A stretch of 64,000 nt of DNA from Corylus avellana (taxonomy: Eukaryota; Streptophyta; Magnoliopsida; Fagales; Betulaceae), in assembly GCF_901000735.1 (NCBI RefSeq), contig NC_081541.1, positions 37,721,142 to 37,785,141 on the forward strand, read 5' to 3'. Position 1 is the stretch's first letter. Each line of letters opens with the position of its first letter. Below the pieces are notes generated by a model. The model made no database searches. It worked only from the letters and a program-made list of their open reading frames with translations, and was not told the DNA's origin. Positions 32,791-44,310 of the stretch are shown here, piece by piece. The translations under genes and the position numbers were made by a program.

Positions 32791-34857
32791 ATGACCATCC
32801 CCTCCAACCCAACCTCTGCCGCATTTTCCAAGGCCTTAGAAATCAAGAAAAGCCTTCTTCAAGGCTTCAACTCCTTCAAACACCTCAAGCATGTCCACGC
32901 CCGCCTTCTCCGCCTCGGCCTCGACCAAGACTACTACCTCGTCAACATGTTCTTGCGTCAGGGCTTGCATTTTGGTGATACCCATTACTCGCGGCTCGTC
33001 TTCGAGCAAGCCAGAGAACCCAACATTTTTCTCTGGAACACGATGATCCGGGGCTTGGTTTCCAATGAGTGCTTTTACGATGCCACTGAATACTATTGTT
33101 TGATGCGGAGAGAGGGTTTCTCGCCCAACTGTTTTACTTTCCCTTTTGTTCTCAAGGCCTGCGCGAGGCTTTTGGATTTTCAACTGGGTTTGAAGATTCA
33201 TACCCTTGTGGTAAAAGAGGGGTTTGACGACAATGTCTACGTGAAGACTAGTTTGCTTTGCTTGTATGCTAGTTGCGGCTCTCTGGGACATGCACGTAAA
33301 GTGTTTGATGATATTCCGGAGAAGAATGTTGTGTCTTGGACTGCAATCATTAGCGGGTACATTGGTGTTGGTCAGTATAGAGAAGCCATTGACATGTTTC
33401 GGATATTGCCGGAGATGGGTTTGAGGCCTGACAGTTTTACTATTGTTAGGGTCTTGTCTGCTTGTACTCAGCTAGGGGACTTAAGAAGTGGAGTGTGGAT
33501 AGATGGATACATGGCAAAGATTGGTATGGAGAGGAATGTTTTTGTGGCTACTTCTTTGGTGGACATGTATGCCAAGTGTGGTAACATGGAGAAAGCCCTG
33601 TCTGTCTTCGACGGGATGGTTGAGAAGGATATAGTTACTTGGAGTACCATGATTCAGAATTATGCTTTGAATGGGCACCCTAGAGAAGCTCTGGACCTTT
33701 TCTTCAAGATGCAGGGAGAAAATTTGGAACCTGATCGTTATGTAATGGTTGGAGTGCTTTCTGCTTGTGGGAGGTTAGGAGCGCTCGAGTTAGGGGACTG
33801 GGCTAGTCAGATGATGGATAGAAATGAGTTTTTGGCGAACGCGGTTCTTGGTACAGCGTTGATTGATATGTATGCAAAATGTGGGAGCATGGTTCAAGGC
33901 TGGGAAGTCTTCAAAGAGATGAAGGAAAAAGACAGAGTTGTCTGGAATGCCATCATATCCGGGCTTGCTATGAATGGACATGTCAAGGCTGCATTTGGAC
34001 TGTTTGGCCAAATCGAGAAAATTGGGATTCAACCTGATGGAAACACTTTCATTGGCCTTCTCTGTGGGTGTACCCATGCTGGTCTAGTTGATGATGGTCG
34101 TCGATATTTCGATAGCATGAACCGCGTCTTTTCCTTGACTCCTACAATTGAGCATTATGGATGTATGGTGGATCTTCTTGGCCGTGCAGGTTTATTAGAT
34201 GAAGCTCATCAGTTGATAAAAGGTATGCCCATGGAGGCGAATGCCATTGTATGGGGAGCCTTGTTGAATGGATGTAGGCTGCATCGAGACACCGTGCTGG
34301 CCGAACACATACTGAAGAAACTCATTGAGTTAGAACCATGGAACTCGGGAAATTATGTTCTCTTATCAAATATTTATTCAGCAAGCCATAGATGGGAGGA
34401 AGCAGCAAAACTTAGGTCAAGCATGAATGATAATGGCATCCAAAAGATACCAGGGTGTAGTTGGATTGAAGTAGATGGGGTTGTTCATGAATTTCTTGTG
34501 GGAGACAAGTCCCACCCCTTATCAAAAAAGATATATGCAAAGCTTGAAGAATTAGCTATGGAACTGAAAGCAGCTGGCTACATTCCAGGTACAGATTTTG
34601 TTCTGTTTGACATTGAAGAGGAGGAAAAGGAGCATTTCCTTGGCTGTCATAGTGAGAAGCTGGCTATTGCATTTGGTCTAATCAGTACTTCTCCAAAAGA
34701 TGTGATTCGAGTTGTTAAAAATCTTCGTGTCTGTGGTGATTGCCATGATGCCATCAAGCTGATTTCGAAATTCACAGGAAGAGAGATAATTGTTCGGGAT
34801 AATAATCGATTTCATAGTTTTATTGACGGTTCATGTTCGTGTAGAGATTACTGGTGA
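32791..34857 (+). CDS. PPR-DYW protein, organelle RNA editing factor (At3g08820-like)
   Basis: An intronless 688-residue protein of the PLS pentatricopeptide class. PPR motifs run from about residue 60 to 490, with typical signatures such as [26 protein letters not shown] and [12 protein letters not shown]. The E/E+ region ([38 protein letters not shown]) follows. A complete DYW deaminase domain occupies roughly the last 95 residues, with the HSE and CGDCH zinc/catalytic motifs and the terminal DYW. Such proteins bind organelle transcripts and carry out C-to-U editing in mitochondria or plastids. The N-terminus lacks an obvious long transit peptide. From memory the whole protein strongly resembles Arabidopsis At3g08820. 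The ATG at 32,791 is the first in frame. The target site is unknown. Confidence 0.95.
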   Translation: MTIPSNPTSAAFSKALEIKKSLLQGFNSFKHLKHVHARLLRLGLDQDYYLVNMFLRQGLHFGDTHYSRLVFEQAREPNIFLWNTMIRGLVSNECFYDATEYYCLMRREGFSPNCFTFPFVLKACARLLDFQLGLKIHTLVVKEGFDDNVYVKTSLLCLYASCGSLGHARKVFDDIPEKNVVSWTAIISGYIGVGQYREAIDMFRILPEMGLRPDSFTIVRVLSACTQLGDLRSGVWIDGYMAKIGMERNVFVATSLVDMYAKCGNMEKALSVFDGMVEKDIVTWSTMIQNYALNGHPREALDLFFKMQGENLEPDRYVMVGVLSACGRLGALELGDWASQMMDRNEFLANAVLGTALIDMYAKCGSMVQGWEVFKEMKEKDRVVWNAIISGLAMNGHVKAAFGLFGQIEKIGIQPDGNTFIGLLCGCTHAGLVDDGRRYFDSMNRVFSLTPTIEHYGCMVDLLGRAGLLDEAHQLIKGMPMEANAIVWGALLNGCRLHRDTVLAEHILKKLIELEPWNSGNYVLLSNIYSASHRWEEAAKLRSSMNDNGIQKIPGCSWIEVDGVVHEFLVGDKSHPLSKKIYAKLEELAMELKAAGYIPGTDFVLFDIEEEEKEHFLGCHSEKLAIAFGLISTSPKDVIRVVKNLRVCGDCHDAIKLISKFTGREIIVRDNNRFHSFIDGSCSCRDYW

Positions 34858-35274
34858 GACTAAACCTCTTTGTATTTCCTCAAAGATGTAAATTTGTTAC
34901 ATTCACCAACGAGAGGTAAAAACTTCTCACTGTATTGCTTTGTCAAAAGATAGGCATATAGATTATACAATTTTTTGAATGATTCATAATGTGGGTGGAG
35001 TCTGTTACTCTAATACTTGCATAGGATTTGTACAAGAAACAGAGTATCACAAACATTTGACCTGACCCAGCTGAACAACCGAGTAATTTGATTGGGAAAA
35101 AAAGGGGTGGCTGAAATGAAACTGTTTCCTATTTATTTAGATTTACATGTTACTGGTCTATGTTCCCCAAACCACCCGAAATACTCTCTCATCCTCAACG
35201 GGCTTGAGTAAGCTCTCATTCCTTACCACATATCGCGATCCAGATATTGTATGGGGTACAATATATATATATAT
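34858..35274. other. 3' flank of the PPR gene
   Basis: A 3' UTR is likely in the first 150-250 bases (for example near 34,880-35,000), but no single clear polyadenylation signal stands out. It ends in a TA-run and T-run at about 35,261-35,290. Confidence 0.4.
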
Positions 35275-35610
35275 ATTTTTTTTTTTTTATGGGTCGTTTT
35301 TTCATTTTAAATGAATGGTTTAGATCATAATAAAATAAAAATTTTAAAAAAATAAATGGTTGTTGGTAGGTTTGGGGGTGACTGTTTTATGGCCAAACAA
35401 CCCATAATGTTTGGTTCAGCCACCCAAAAGAGGTGGTTGAAGGGTGTCCCAAAGCGAACCACCCCCTCTCAATGTTTGGTTCAGCCACCCAAAAGAGGTT
35501 GTTCAAGGGTGTCCCAAACCGCTCCCAAAGCCTTGGGGTGGTTCGGCCCCTGTCACCAACATGGGGGTGGTTGATTCACCCTTAAGTGCCTAGAGGTGGT
35601 TTGACTCATA
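35275..35610. repeat. Repeat block with ~70-bp duplicated CCACCC-rich unit
   Basis: The unit AATGTTTGGTTCAGCCACCC...GTGTCCCAAA occurs twice in tandem (35,408-35,457 and 35,470-35,519). It is followed by further GGTGGTT motifs. Similar GGGTGGTTCGGCCACCCC sequence closes the window at 63,970-63,990. It is probably the inner part of a dispersed MITE-type family. Confidence 0.6.
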
Positions 35611-36340
35611 CGAAAAATTAACAAATATTTCTTATATTTTCATAAATTTAAGAAGCTGAAAGGAAAGAGAGACAGCAAAGATGAGTTACGAAAAAAGAGT
35701 GTAGACTTTCAAAAGTGGGATTAAGATCTAGTGCAATTGTCTATTCATATTGTTTGAAATTTAAGCTGGCAATTGTGAGAGGGCCCTTATGAGGGCCGAG
35801 ACTTGTTTGGATAGGTAGGCCCTATACAGGCCTCTCACAATAACCCACCCGGAGGTGTGGGAGAGCAACAAAAAATGGCTTACGCAAAGTGTAAACAATT
35901 TTACGCCTCATACACGCTATTTTCCTTGGTTGATTGAAAAAATATTTCAGGTGTACGAATATTTTATATAGCGCCAAACACTCCAAAATAGGAAATACCT
36001 TTTCTCAAACATATTTTAAGAAAAAAAAAAAAAAAGTACAAATGATAACAAAAGGCAAAGTGGAGTGACTTCTAAGTGTGCCTGCTTAAAACTGATAAAC
36101 TCCAATTTGTTCCAACTTTTCAATCCAAATCTGCAGAAAAGACTCAATTTGGACCATTCAATGTGAACCAACATTCCCTTCCAAGCAATTCAAAAAAGAT
36201 GAAGTATTTCTTAATTGTTTCCACAAGTCCAAACATCCACATGAGCCAAGCGAAGAAGACAAAGCAAATATAATAGATCAAGGAACTAAACCAAATGTAA
36301 TTGGGTAGAAATCTAAATCAGTGAATAGTGTTTGTCTTTT
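35611..36340. other. Spacer, no recognised gene
   Basis: It holds an imperfect inverted repeat around 35,778-35,842 (GTGAGAGGGCCC, with GGCCTCTCACA) and an A-run near 36,020. No gene. Confidence 0.35.
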
Positions 36341-36560
36341 ATTATTATTATTATTTTGGATGAGTAAGTTTTATTAAAAGAAGAATTAAAAATACTAAAA
36401 AAAAAAAAAAACAACATCACATATTAAACAGACAGCCCCCACAAGTGGGGAACAATCTGAAAAGTGACCAAACACAGAGAAAATAAGAAGGTAGGAGAAA
36501 ACGCCAAGCAGAAGAATCTGAAGAAAGAAATGAGGTGATTACGTTATCGGAAAGAAAGAT
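36341..36560 (-). mobile_element. 5'-truncated LINE, 3' end on the minus strand
   Basis: Read on the minus strand the segment is a T/G-rich 3' UTR ending TTTTAATAAAACTTACTCAT followed by an (AAT)n tail at 36,340-36,355. The 'TAATAAAACTTACTCATCC' ending is common to plant L1 3' ends. No coding portion is recognisable. Confidence 0.5.
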
Positions 36561-36946
36561 CCCAAATCCTAACCAACCAACCAATACCATCTAACTCTAA
36601 CCAACCATCTAAGCCATGCCATTTAAGTACGCTGTTGTTTTCTTTTGAAGAAGTCGCTGTCTTTGCTATGTTGTCTTGTGGTGGTGCCGATCTAATTGGG
36701 TTTTGTATGAGTATTGCGCCAATGGCTTTTGTAGTACTTGCAAGTAGTACTTATTTTCATCAAGAATTGGTTTACAACGCTTGGAAGAAAGGGTATGTGA
36801 GGAAATATTGTTTGACAATTATGTTTGTTTTATTGAGTAGATGGAATTGGAAACTATAAGAAAAAGAGAACTAGTATAATATATCACATTTTTATTCCAC
36901 AACTATTCTACAATGTTGACGTGGCCGTCCCAACCAACTCTTACAG

Positions 36947-37185
36947 TGTGTTTGGAATTGCGTTATGAAGAGTAAAAAATACTTTTAACACCTAAAAAGT
37001 TGTGTCAAAACCAAAAGCTAGCATGTTTGGTAAAAAATTCTAAAAATACTTCATTGACTTTTTTACTCTAAAATTGGGCTTGGCAAGCTTAAAAATGAAG
37101 CTTTTGCCAAAAAAAAAAAACGTTTTTTTGACTTAAAAAGTTCTATTTTTCAAACAAAATCCTAAAACATGCTCTTAGATTTACT
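36947..37185. repeat. MITE-like element (GTTTGGAATTGCG family)
   Basis: The left end GTGTGTTTGGAATTGCG matches the left end of 58,250. The interior shares AGCTAGCATGTTTGGT-like and 'CTTCATTGACTTTTTTA' blocks with the copies at 53,310 and 53,684. The right end is worn. Confidence 0.55.
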
Positions 37186-37504
37186 CTTTATCTTTTTTTT
37201 AGTAATGTTACATGTCACACAAACATCCTACAAAAATCCCACAAATCTAATCTAGCAACCTTTGGATCAGGTCTTGTTAGAAAAAAAATTAATAGCTATT
37301 AATTATTAAACCTTGTCACTTGGGATTTTTGTGTAATTTGTAGATTACGCTTTCATTTTTTTTTTTTTTTAACAATGATTAATCAATGGTTGGTTGAAAT
37401 TATCACGTCAGCATTGTAAAATAATTGTAGAATAAAAATGTAATTTTTAGGACTACTGATAAGAAAATACATTTTAGAGGAATGAGTAACAGATAATATA
37501 AAAA

Positions 37505-37650
37505 TAAGTAATGTTATATATTACCCCACTATCTTCCATCATTTCAAAGTTTATGTGGCGTGGTCTCCCACCAAATGATTGGGAGACCACCCCACATAAG
37601 CTTTGAGGTTGCTAAGAGAGGATAATGGGATGATATATGCATACAAAACT
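37505..37650. repeat. Foldback MITE with 25-bp central hairpin
   Basis: Arms 37,546-37,570 and 37,580-37,604 pair with one mismatch (AAAGTTTATGTGG with CCACATAAGCTTT; GGTCTCCCA with TGGGAGACC). The outer parts also pair imperfectly. Confidence 0.6.
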
Positions 37651-38530
37651 GAACTTGAAAGTAACCTTTATTGATGTGTATTAAAAGTTTTTCCTTTGAC
37701 TAATAATTATTAACTACAAAAATACAATAATACAAAACATATTTTAAATCTTAATAAAATAAGCCTAAGTGAAGGTTGTGCATCATGTACGTTTTCTACT
37801 CTTTGTTTATCTTTCATGTATCGATCTATTCAACAGATTTTGTTTCTTCTTAAAGCCCTATGCACCCAGAGCTCATTAACAACAAATATAGGAGAAAAAT
37901 ATACCCAAGGACTTATACATCATAAAAACAAAAACAAAAACAAATAAATAAATAAATATAGCAGATTTTTTTTTTCTTTTTTATATTTCGATCTTATCCC
38001 CCAATCCAATATCTGGGCTAAATGCACCTGAAAATTGTAATTATTGCAACAGACAAAATTTCTAATTAATATAAACAATATATATATATATACAACTGTC
38101 ATAAAAATATTAGGTTACCAAAGAGACTTTTTAGATTTATATGTAGGTTTTATGATGTGTGACCGCACGCATGTCTGTGTCAGCACATAAATCTTTTATT
38201 TTATATTTTCTACACAGCAAAAGCCTTGGCGTGGTTTAATAAATCAGCTGACTTTTTATATGAATAAATAAAATCATTTATTCTTTTGCATAAAGAGACA
38301 TATTATCTTGTTCGAATATTGTTGGCCAAATTTTATTTTATTTTATTTTTTTTGAAAAAAAAAAAAAAAAAAATCTCTTATTACTTAGGGTAGAATGAAA
38401 TATTCTGTCAAAATAGTGCTATTTAATAGACTCGTGTACAATTATCGTATTACTCAACGACATGAGAATAAGAATCAGCCCTTAGATCAGTACTTTTAAA
38501 ATATATATATATATTTGTTGATCCAAAAAC
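37651..38530. other. AT-rich spacer, nothing recognised
   Basis: T-runs and A-runs (38,355-38,372), a TA-run near 38,082 and no coding signal. Confidence 0.4.
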
Positions 38531-38690
38531 AAGTAATGCTACAAACTCAACTCTCATTCCACTCTCATATAATTTGGTTGATGTGGACAATTGAATCAAC
38601 TTATATATATAAGGGTTGATGGACACTACATATCAGTCGAATTGTATGAAACTAGGATGAGAGTTGAGCATTTAGAGTTGATAAATGTTA
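38531..38690. repeat. MITE with CAACTCTCAT ends
   Basis: CAACTCTCATTCCACTCTCA at 38,549-38,568 pairs with TGAAACTAGGATGAGAGTTG near 38,647-38,666, around an inner ATCAACTTATATATATAAGG palindromic stretch. Flanked by an AAGTAATGCTACAAA motif. Confidence 0.5.
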
Positions 38691-38945
38691 TTTAGTATTC
38701 TTTCATCCATCTCATATTCTCTTCTTCTTCTTTTTTCTTTATTCTTTCTTTTTTAAAAAAAAAAAAAAAATTAACCATAGAACTTGTACGCTCACATTGA
38801 ATCTATAGGATCTACATGTTAAAAATCAGGATCCAATTGTTGATTTTGATAAATAAATAAATAAATGAAGATGAAAAAAATACTAATAGCATTTATCTTT
38901 AAAATTACTCATATAGTATGATCGTTCAAGAATCTATTAAATAAT

Positions 38946-39060
38946 TTTTTTTTTTTGAACAAATATATTCTTTATTGATAAAAACACATCAACCAGAGGC
39001 AATTTGCTCTCTAATTACAATACCATATATACAAGTTAGAATTTCCTCGAGCCAAACCTT
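38946..39060 (-). mobile_element. LINE 3' end relic on the minus strand
   Basis: On the minus strand it ends TTTATCAATAAAGAATATAT then TTGTTC plus an A-run (plus-strand T-run at 38,946-38,956). This is a typical LINE 3' terminus. Only about 110 bases remain. Confidence 0.45.
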
Positions 39061-39582
39061 ATCTATGAGATCTACTAAATAAAATTACTATTCATTGATT
39101 CACAACATTGAATGGCATTATTATATTTGTAGGCTTTTGGACCCTCCGCCACTTTGATTGGTGGTAAGAGTTCATCTATGCACGACAATCTTAGAATGTG
39201 GTTTTACATCATCACCTTAATTAATTTGTTGGCCAATATGTGCCAACCAACGGTCATTTTTTTAAGAGAGAACCAACGGTAATCTTTGACCAGATTTCTT
39301 TGCCCAATATGTGCCAACAAACGTTCCCAACGTTCATCTCTTTACTGTGTACCTTTTTCTTTTCTTTTTTTTCTTTATTTTTCTATTTAAAAAGGCAGGC
39401 AGGGAGACAAACAGTAACTATTTTATTTGAGCATAACCATAATAATACATGTCTACTAAGAAAACAAAATTTCCCTCTTTGATGTTATGATATTTTCATT
39501 GGTGTTTTTTAATGTGTGTTCCGCTCGCCAGGCCATCTAATTAATGGGGTGTCAATTGTAATGCCTGCTGCCGGGTTTGTTT
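39061..39582. other. Spacer, no recognised gene
   Basis: CAATATGTGCCAAC occurs at 39,234-39,247 and 39,304-39,317, a ~70-base direct duplication. An 80-codon frame at 39,240-39,482 has no domain. Confidence 0.35.
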
Positions 39583-39753
39583 GGAATAGGATCCTCTCCA
39601 TTTCAAAATCCCTCAATTTCCTCCATTTAGTGCATTTTGAAGGGTATTGCATTTAATGCACTACCATCATTAAAACTTTTGGACAACACTACCCTTCAAA
39701 ATACACTAAATGGAAGAAATTGAGAGATTTTGAAATGGAGAGGATCCTTTTCC
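39583..39753. repeat. 171-bp foldback MITE
   Basis: The left arm from AGGATCCTCTCCATTTCAAA to about 39,650 is almost fully complementary to the right arm ending TTTGAAATGGAGAGGATCCT, about 65 bases per arm. The loop is short. This directly visible hairpin could form double-stranded RNA if transcribed. Confidence 0.75.
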
Positions 39754-42270
39754 GGTTTTTTATTACCCGGTAACTGCCATGCAATATTAACTCCTGGCTC
39801 TATAATATTAAATACAATTAAAAGAAGAAAACGAAATGCTTTTTTTTTTTTTTTTTTTGAAAAAGAAAACAAAATGCGTTTAAGATAAGATAAAAATTAA
39901 AATTAATTTAAAAAAAAAAGAGGAAAATCTTAAAATGTGAAAACGTACATAAAAAAGTCTTTGAAGTACCATATCTTGTGAATGAAAAATTCTATTTGTC
40001 ATACGCTATTTCATTTCACTAGACTCATGTGACAATGTTTATTTTTGTTTTTTTTCTTCTTTCATTTTTTTAAATAAAGATTGATGTAATAGAAAAAATG
40101 TACACTGTTGTGTGTCACGTGTCAGCCTAATTAATGAAATGGAGGTATGACAAATAGCACAACCCGTTTTGCACTATACACTCTAGGAATTTACATTGAG
40201 TATATAATGATACATGCTATTATTTTATCATTTTGTTTATCCCTCCAAAATTATATATATAAGATAAATAACTTCTAAATTTTGAGATAATGATAATTTT
40301 AAAAATCACATCAATTTTGAAACCATAAAAAGATAGCATGTAGCGTTACTCATAAAAGGTTAAATAATGCAGAATTTACAATCTGTGTGATTTCTATCAT
40401 ATCACAAAGCTCTTTCTTTTCTTTTTTTTTTTTTTTTTTTGCGAGCTGCCATGCATTAATGCATATCCCAGTGGAATGGATTGAGTGAGATTTCATTTTT
40501 CAGGAATTCATTATATATATTATGCTAAATCCTGGATGCCATATCCATCCAAGAAAAACTTCAAAAAAAGAAAAAGAAAAAAAGGAAAGTGATTTCGACC
40601 ATTAATATCCTTTCTGTGGAGATGCTTGAAGAGAGGAGTGAAATCAAAGCATGTGGTCTGTTGGCACTTGATTAAAGATATGGCACTCCCCCCACTTCCC
40701 TTTAATTTTGTCGTGATGGTACTGTAGTACTCCTCCTAATCCTCTGTACTGCAATCTCTTTTTTCTGTACTACACAACACCAGAAAACGAGTTTTGTACT
40801 ACTCCATTTCCATGCATTGATTCAACAAAATCTAGTACTACCAAATTCCCCATATCAACTCATGCACCCACTTTTACGATTCCTTTTTGGAGATTTTTTT
40901 GCAATGCATGCCAGATTTTGGCAAACTGATTTAGTAGGTTTGATTATTTAATCCAGTTTTGGTATTTTGGGCATTCAGCAGGACTTCGATGGCCAGTGTA
41001 GGATTGTTCGGAATAATTAATAATATCACTATATATTTAGACAAAGTTTCCTTCCACTTGAAAGCTATGTTTCACTACATATTAGTCATTTTGTGTAATT
41101 ATAAGAGATTTCAACTTTGTTTGAAATAGAATAATTGTTTAAGTGCTTGGATGAGCTTCCACTACGATTAAACTGTTCGAATTTTACATAAATTTGAGAA
41201 GTTAAGAGAGCAGATTGTGGGGTAGGAGGGGAGTTAGAAAATTTTATTGAAATGGGTCAAAGCATTAGTTAGAAATAAGGGGGTCAAAGCACGAATAAAA
41301 ATATATTAATATTTAAGATTAAATTAATATATAAAAATAAAATTAGTATTCATTTAGTATTGACAAAAAAAGAAAAGGAAACAAAATAATTTTTTTTTTA
41401 ATATATTTCAATTTTCAACTCAAACCCCTATCAAAATGAAAATCGACGTTCTATCGTAGTCATATATACCGCTTCAACTCTTACGTTGTTGATCTTGCTG
41501 TGTTAAAAACTCTTTTAAGTTGCTTAATTATGAAGTTTATTGCTCATGCCTAATTTTTTTAATGACAGATTTGAATTGCTTAAAATTTGAATATAAAATG
41601 ACTTTGGTTATAATAAGGCCAAGTGCAAAGATATTTTTTATTTATTTATTATTTTTTATGAAGAGAAGTGCTAGAAATCTAAACAAATGAATCCAAAAAA
41701 AATTTTAAACTAACGTGGCAAAGATTTTTAAATTAAAAAAAAAAAATGAAATTTTCTCTCCCTTTTCTACTACTCACGGTTTGCGACGTCAGTTTAAAAA
41801 ATTTTCTAAGTTCATTTGTTTGGCTCCCTAACACTTTTCTACGAGCATAGTTCAAGCTTAATTATTTTGGCCTAAATATATAGATTTAGTTATTTATATA
41901 TTATAGTAATTAAAAGGTGCTATTACATTGTTGACCATTAGCTGTAAAAACCACCAATAATCTTCTCCGTTGATTCAATGACACGTTGAAAACGAAGATC
42001 ATTTTTACACGAAGATCCAGACGGGAAGAAACGCTTCGGGAGCAGAACCTGCGAAAAAAAAAAACACAAGCATGTACGAAGTTACCAAAAACACCTTAAA
42101 AAATAACAGCAATTACTAATCAGTTTCCCGAACAAAATTAATTTTTTTCTCAGAACAAAATTAATTAATCATAAAGAACAAGTCCTTTTTACGTTACGTC
42201 ATGGGTGATAAATCAATCCATCTGCCATTACGAAACCGACCTTACAAAGTCTTCGCCTTTTGCTTCTCTA
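39754..42270. other. AT-rich intergenic region upstream of the copper chaperone
   Basis: Homopolymer runs at 39,840-39,858 and 40,420-40,440, TA-rich stretches and no frame with a recognisable domain. The last few hundred bases are presumably the promoter of the gene at 42,365. Confidence 0.4.
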
Positions 42271-42276
42271 TATAAA
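42271..42276 (+). promoter_or_regulatory. TATA box of the copper chaperone gene
   Basis: CTATATAAAT spans this site, about 94 bases upstream of the ATG at 42,365. That leaves room for a 60-70 base leader. The leader region is CT-rich (CCTCTCTCTTTCC), common in plant 5' UTRs. Confidence 0.6.
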
Positions 42277-42364
42277 TCATCCCAGAAAGAAAAATCAACA
42301 ACCCACCTCTCTCTTTCCGTCTGTGTTTCTTCGTAAATCTCAGCGTTTTCCGAAATCCATAGCC

Positions 42365-44310
42365 ATGTCTCAGGTAACTCCGCAAAACCCTTCATTGTTT
42401 TTCAAATCTGACCATCATTTGATGTCTTTTTTTTCTTGTCTTAACACTATTTATTTACCTGTTCTGCTGATTATTTGAGGTGCCAAAATTCAATCTTTTC
42501 CTTTTATGTGGTGGATGTGTGATATCACGAAATGAAACGATTAGGAAATTGTATCTTTTTTCTTTTTTCTTTTTTTTTTCTGAAGATGAATGAATGTACA
42601 GACAAAGGTCTAAATGTTTTTGTTTTGATCGAATGAAGTTTGGATTTTGGCTGATTTCGCTTGTGGGTGAAGATTGAGGTCTTCTGACTTGGAATCCTTC
42701 TTTTGTTGGAAGGTTGACTTTGTTTCATTGAATCGGTAAAAAACTAGCAGGATTTGAATAAGTCTTACAATTTGATTTCTGGTACAAAAATAAAGTAAAG
42801 AAGGATTTAGCAATGTATGTGTGGAAATCGTAGACATACTCAGATTCGTTGGAAAAGATAATGGGAAGAGAAAAATTGACTTAATTTTGTGGGTTGCACT
42901 TGTTTCTAACATATGGGTTTTTTTCTTGAAAGAGGCAAAATGTGCTCAAATTCTTTTGAGGTTTAAACCTCAGATCATGAGTAAAGAGATTCACTCTAAG
43001 TCATGTTGTGTGATTGATACCATTTCTGGCATTATGCTATAAGTGTTAGGTTTAATGCTGTGTTTGTGAATGTTAATTTTCTTCCATTGCTTTTGATTTG
43101 AAGTCTCTATTTTTGCTTTGGTGCAGACTGTTGTCCTCAAGGTTGGTATGTCATGTGAAGGCTGTGTTGGAGCCGTGAAAAGGGTTCTGGGCAAAATGGA
43201 AGGTTTATTTCTCTCCCTTTCGTTTTAGCTTTTTATCCCATGGTTTTGCTTTTGCTCATTTCTGATGGCACTAGTTTAGCAGTAATGAACTTCATAACTT
43301 GTGCCCCTTTCCTTTTATTTTTTTCCTCTCAAGTGCAGTATTTGTCCTACAGCCAAATGCTCGGAAAGATGTTTTGCTAGTTTGTCAATATGTTATCTAT
43401 TGATGCATGTAATCTAGGTTCCCTTTTCTTAAGTTTTTCTGTCTATGGCTTTGTGTGCATGCTTGGCATTTGTGTGATTGTAGAGCTTCATTCTCTGTGA
43501 AGTCTTAATTATGTTTGTGGCATCAATAGCAAGTAGCAAGAAACAAAATCTAAGTAAATGTTATTACCAGCTGACAGCTCAGGTGTAAAGAAAGCCTTTG
43601 TTTGACCAGGAACACGGTTCAAAATTCAGTCTATTTCATTCCTCCTCTGTCCTAATTATTGTTGGTAAAATGGTTAGTGTTTTTAGTTGATTGTGAATTT
43701 ATCCCTTGTGGGTGGTTGAAGGCTTTGGCACTTGTGCAGTTCTAAAGAAAAAAGTTGTTTTATCTAGCTGATGGTGTTTTCTATTTCTTTTCTTTTAACC
43801 AAAAACTTCAACGAAGTTTTTGGCAAATATTCAACAAATGAACACTTTTTTGGCAAATATTCTATCATGAATTTACTTGCTTTGTAATAAAACATGCACA
43901 CTTATACTGATTTGGAACCCATCATAGGTGTAGGATTGGTGAGGACTTAAAAGCTTGAAGAAACCATAGTGATTGTAATCTATACAAATTTTGGCAAGCT
44001 GTTGTATACATGCTTGTTTGGAATATTGTTATGAACTGCTTTTCCCGCCATTATCTGGGGACTTTTGTTCCAAAATTAGTGGTTATAGAATTATCTTGTG
44101 TAACAATACTTCTGTCCTTTTTTACCATCTCTAGGTGTCGAAACATATGATATCGATTTGAAGGAGCAGAAGGTGACTGTGAAAGGCAATGTGCAGCCTG
44201 AGGCAGTTCTGCAGACTGTTTCAAAAACTGGGAAGAAGACTAGCTTCTGGGAAGCAGAAGCACCAGCAGCATCTGAAGAGAAGCCTGCTGAAGCCGTGGC
44301 TGCTGCTTAA
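42365..44310 (+). CDS. ATX1: Copper chaperone, ATX1/CCH type (HMA domain), three exons
   Basis: Coding exons are 42,365-42,373, 43,127-43,202 and 44,135-44,310, all with GT-AG introns. They join in frame to an 86-residue protein. The first exon encodes only M-S-Q. The HMA fold follows at residues 4-70, with the copper-binding motif MSCEGC (Cys13 and Cys16) and the conserved [12 protein letters not shown] end. This cytosolic protein carries Cu(I) to P-type ATPases in the secretory pathway (RAN1 in Arabidopsis) and buffers copper. The short Ala/Glu/Pro tail after residue 70 is shorter than the Arabidopsis CCH extension, so the gene falls between names ATX1 and CCH. The start is fixed by the conserved [14 protein letters not shown]-terminus. 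Intron 2 (932 bases) is AT-rich without recognised insertions. Confidence 0.94.

Noticed and set aside
32836..33291. 151-codon minus-strand frame
   Set aside because: Shadow of the PPR gene.
36635..36859. 74-codon frame with hydrophobic segments
   Set aside because: No family recognised; it lies upstream of the minus-strand LINE tail and may be antisense of LINE sequence.
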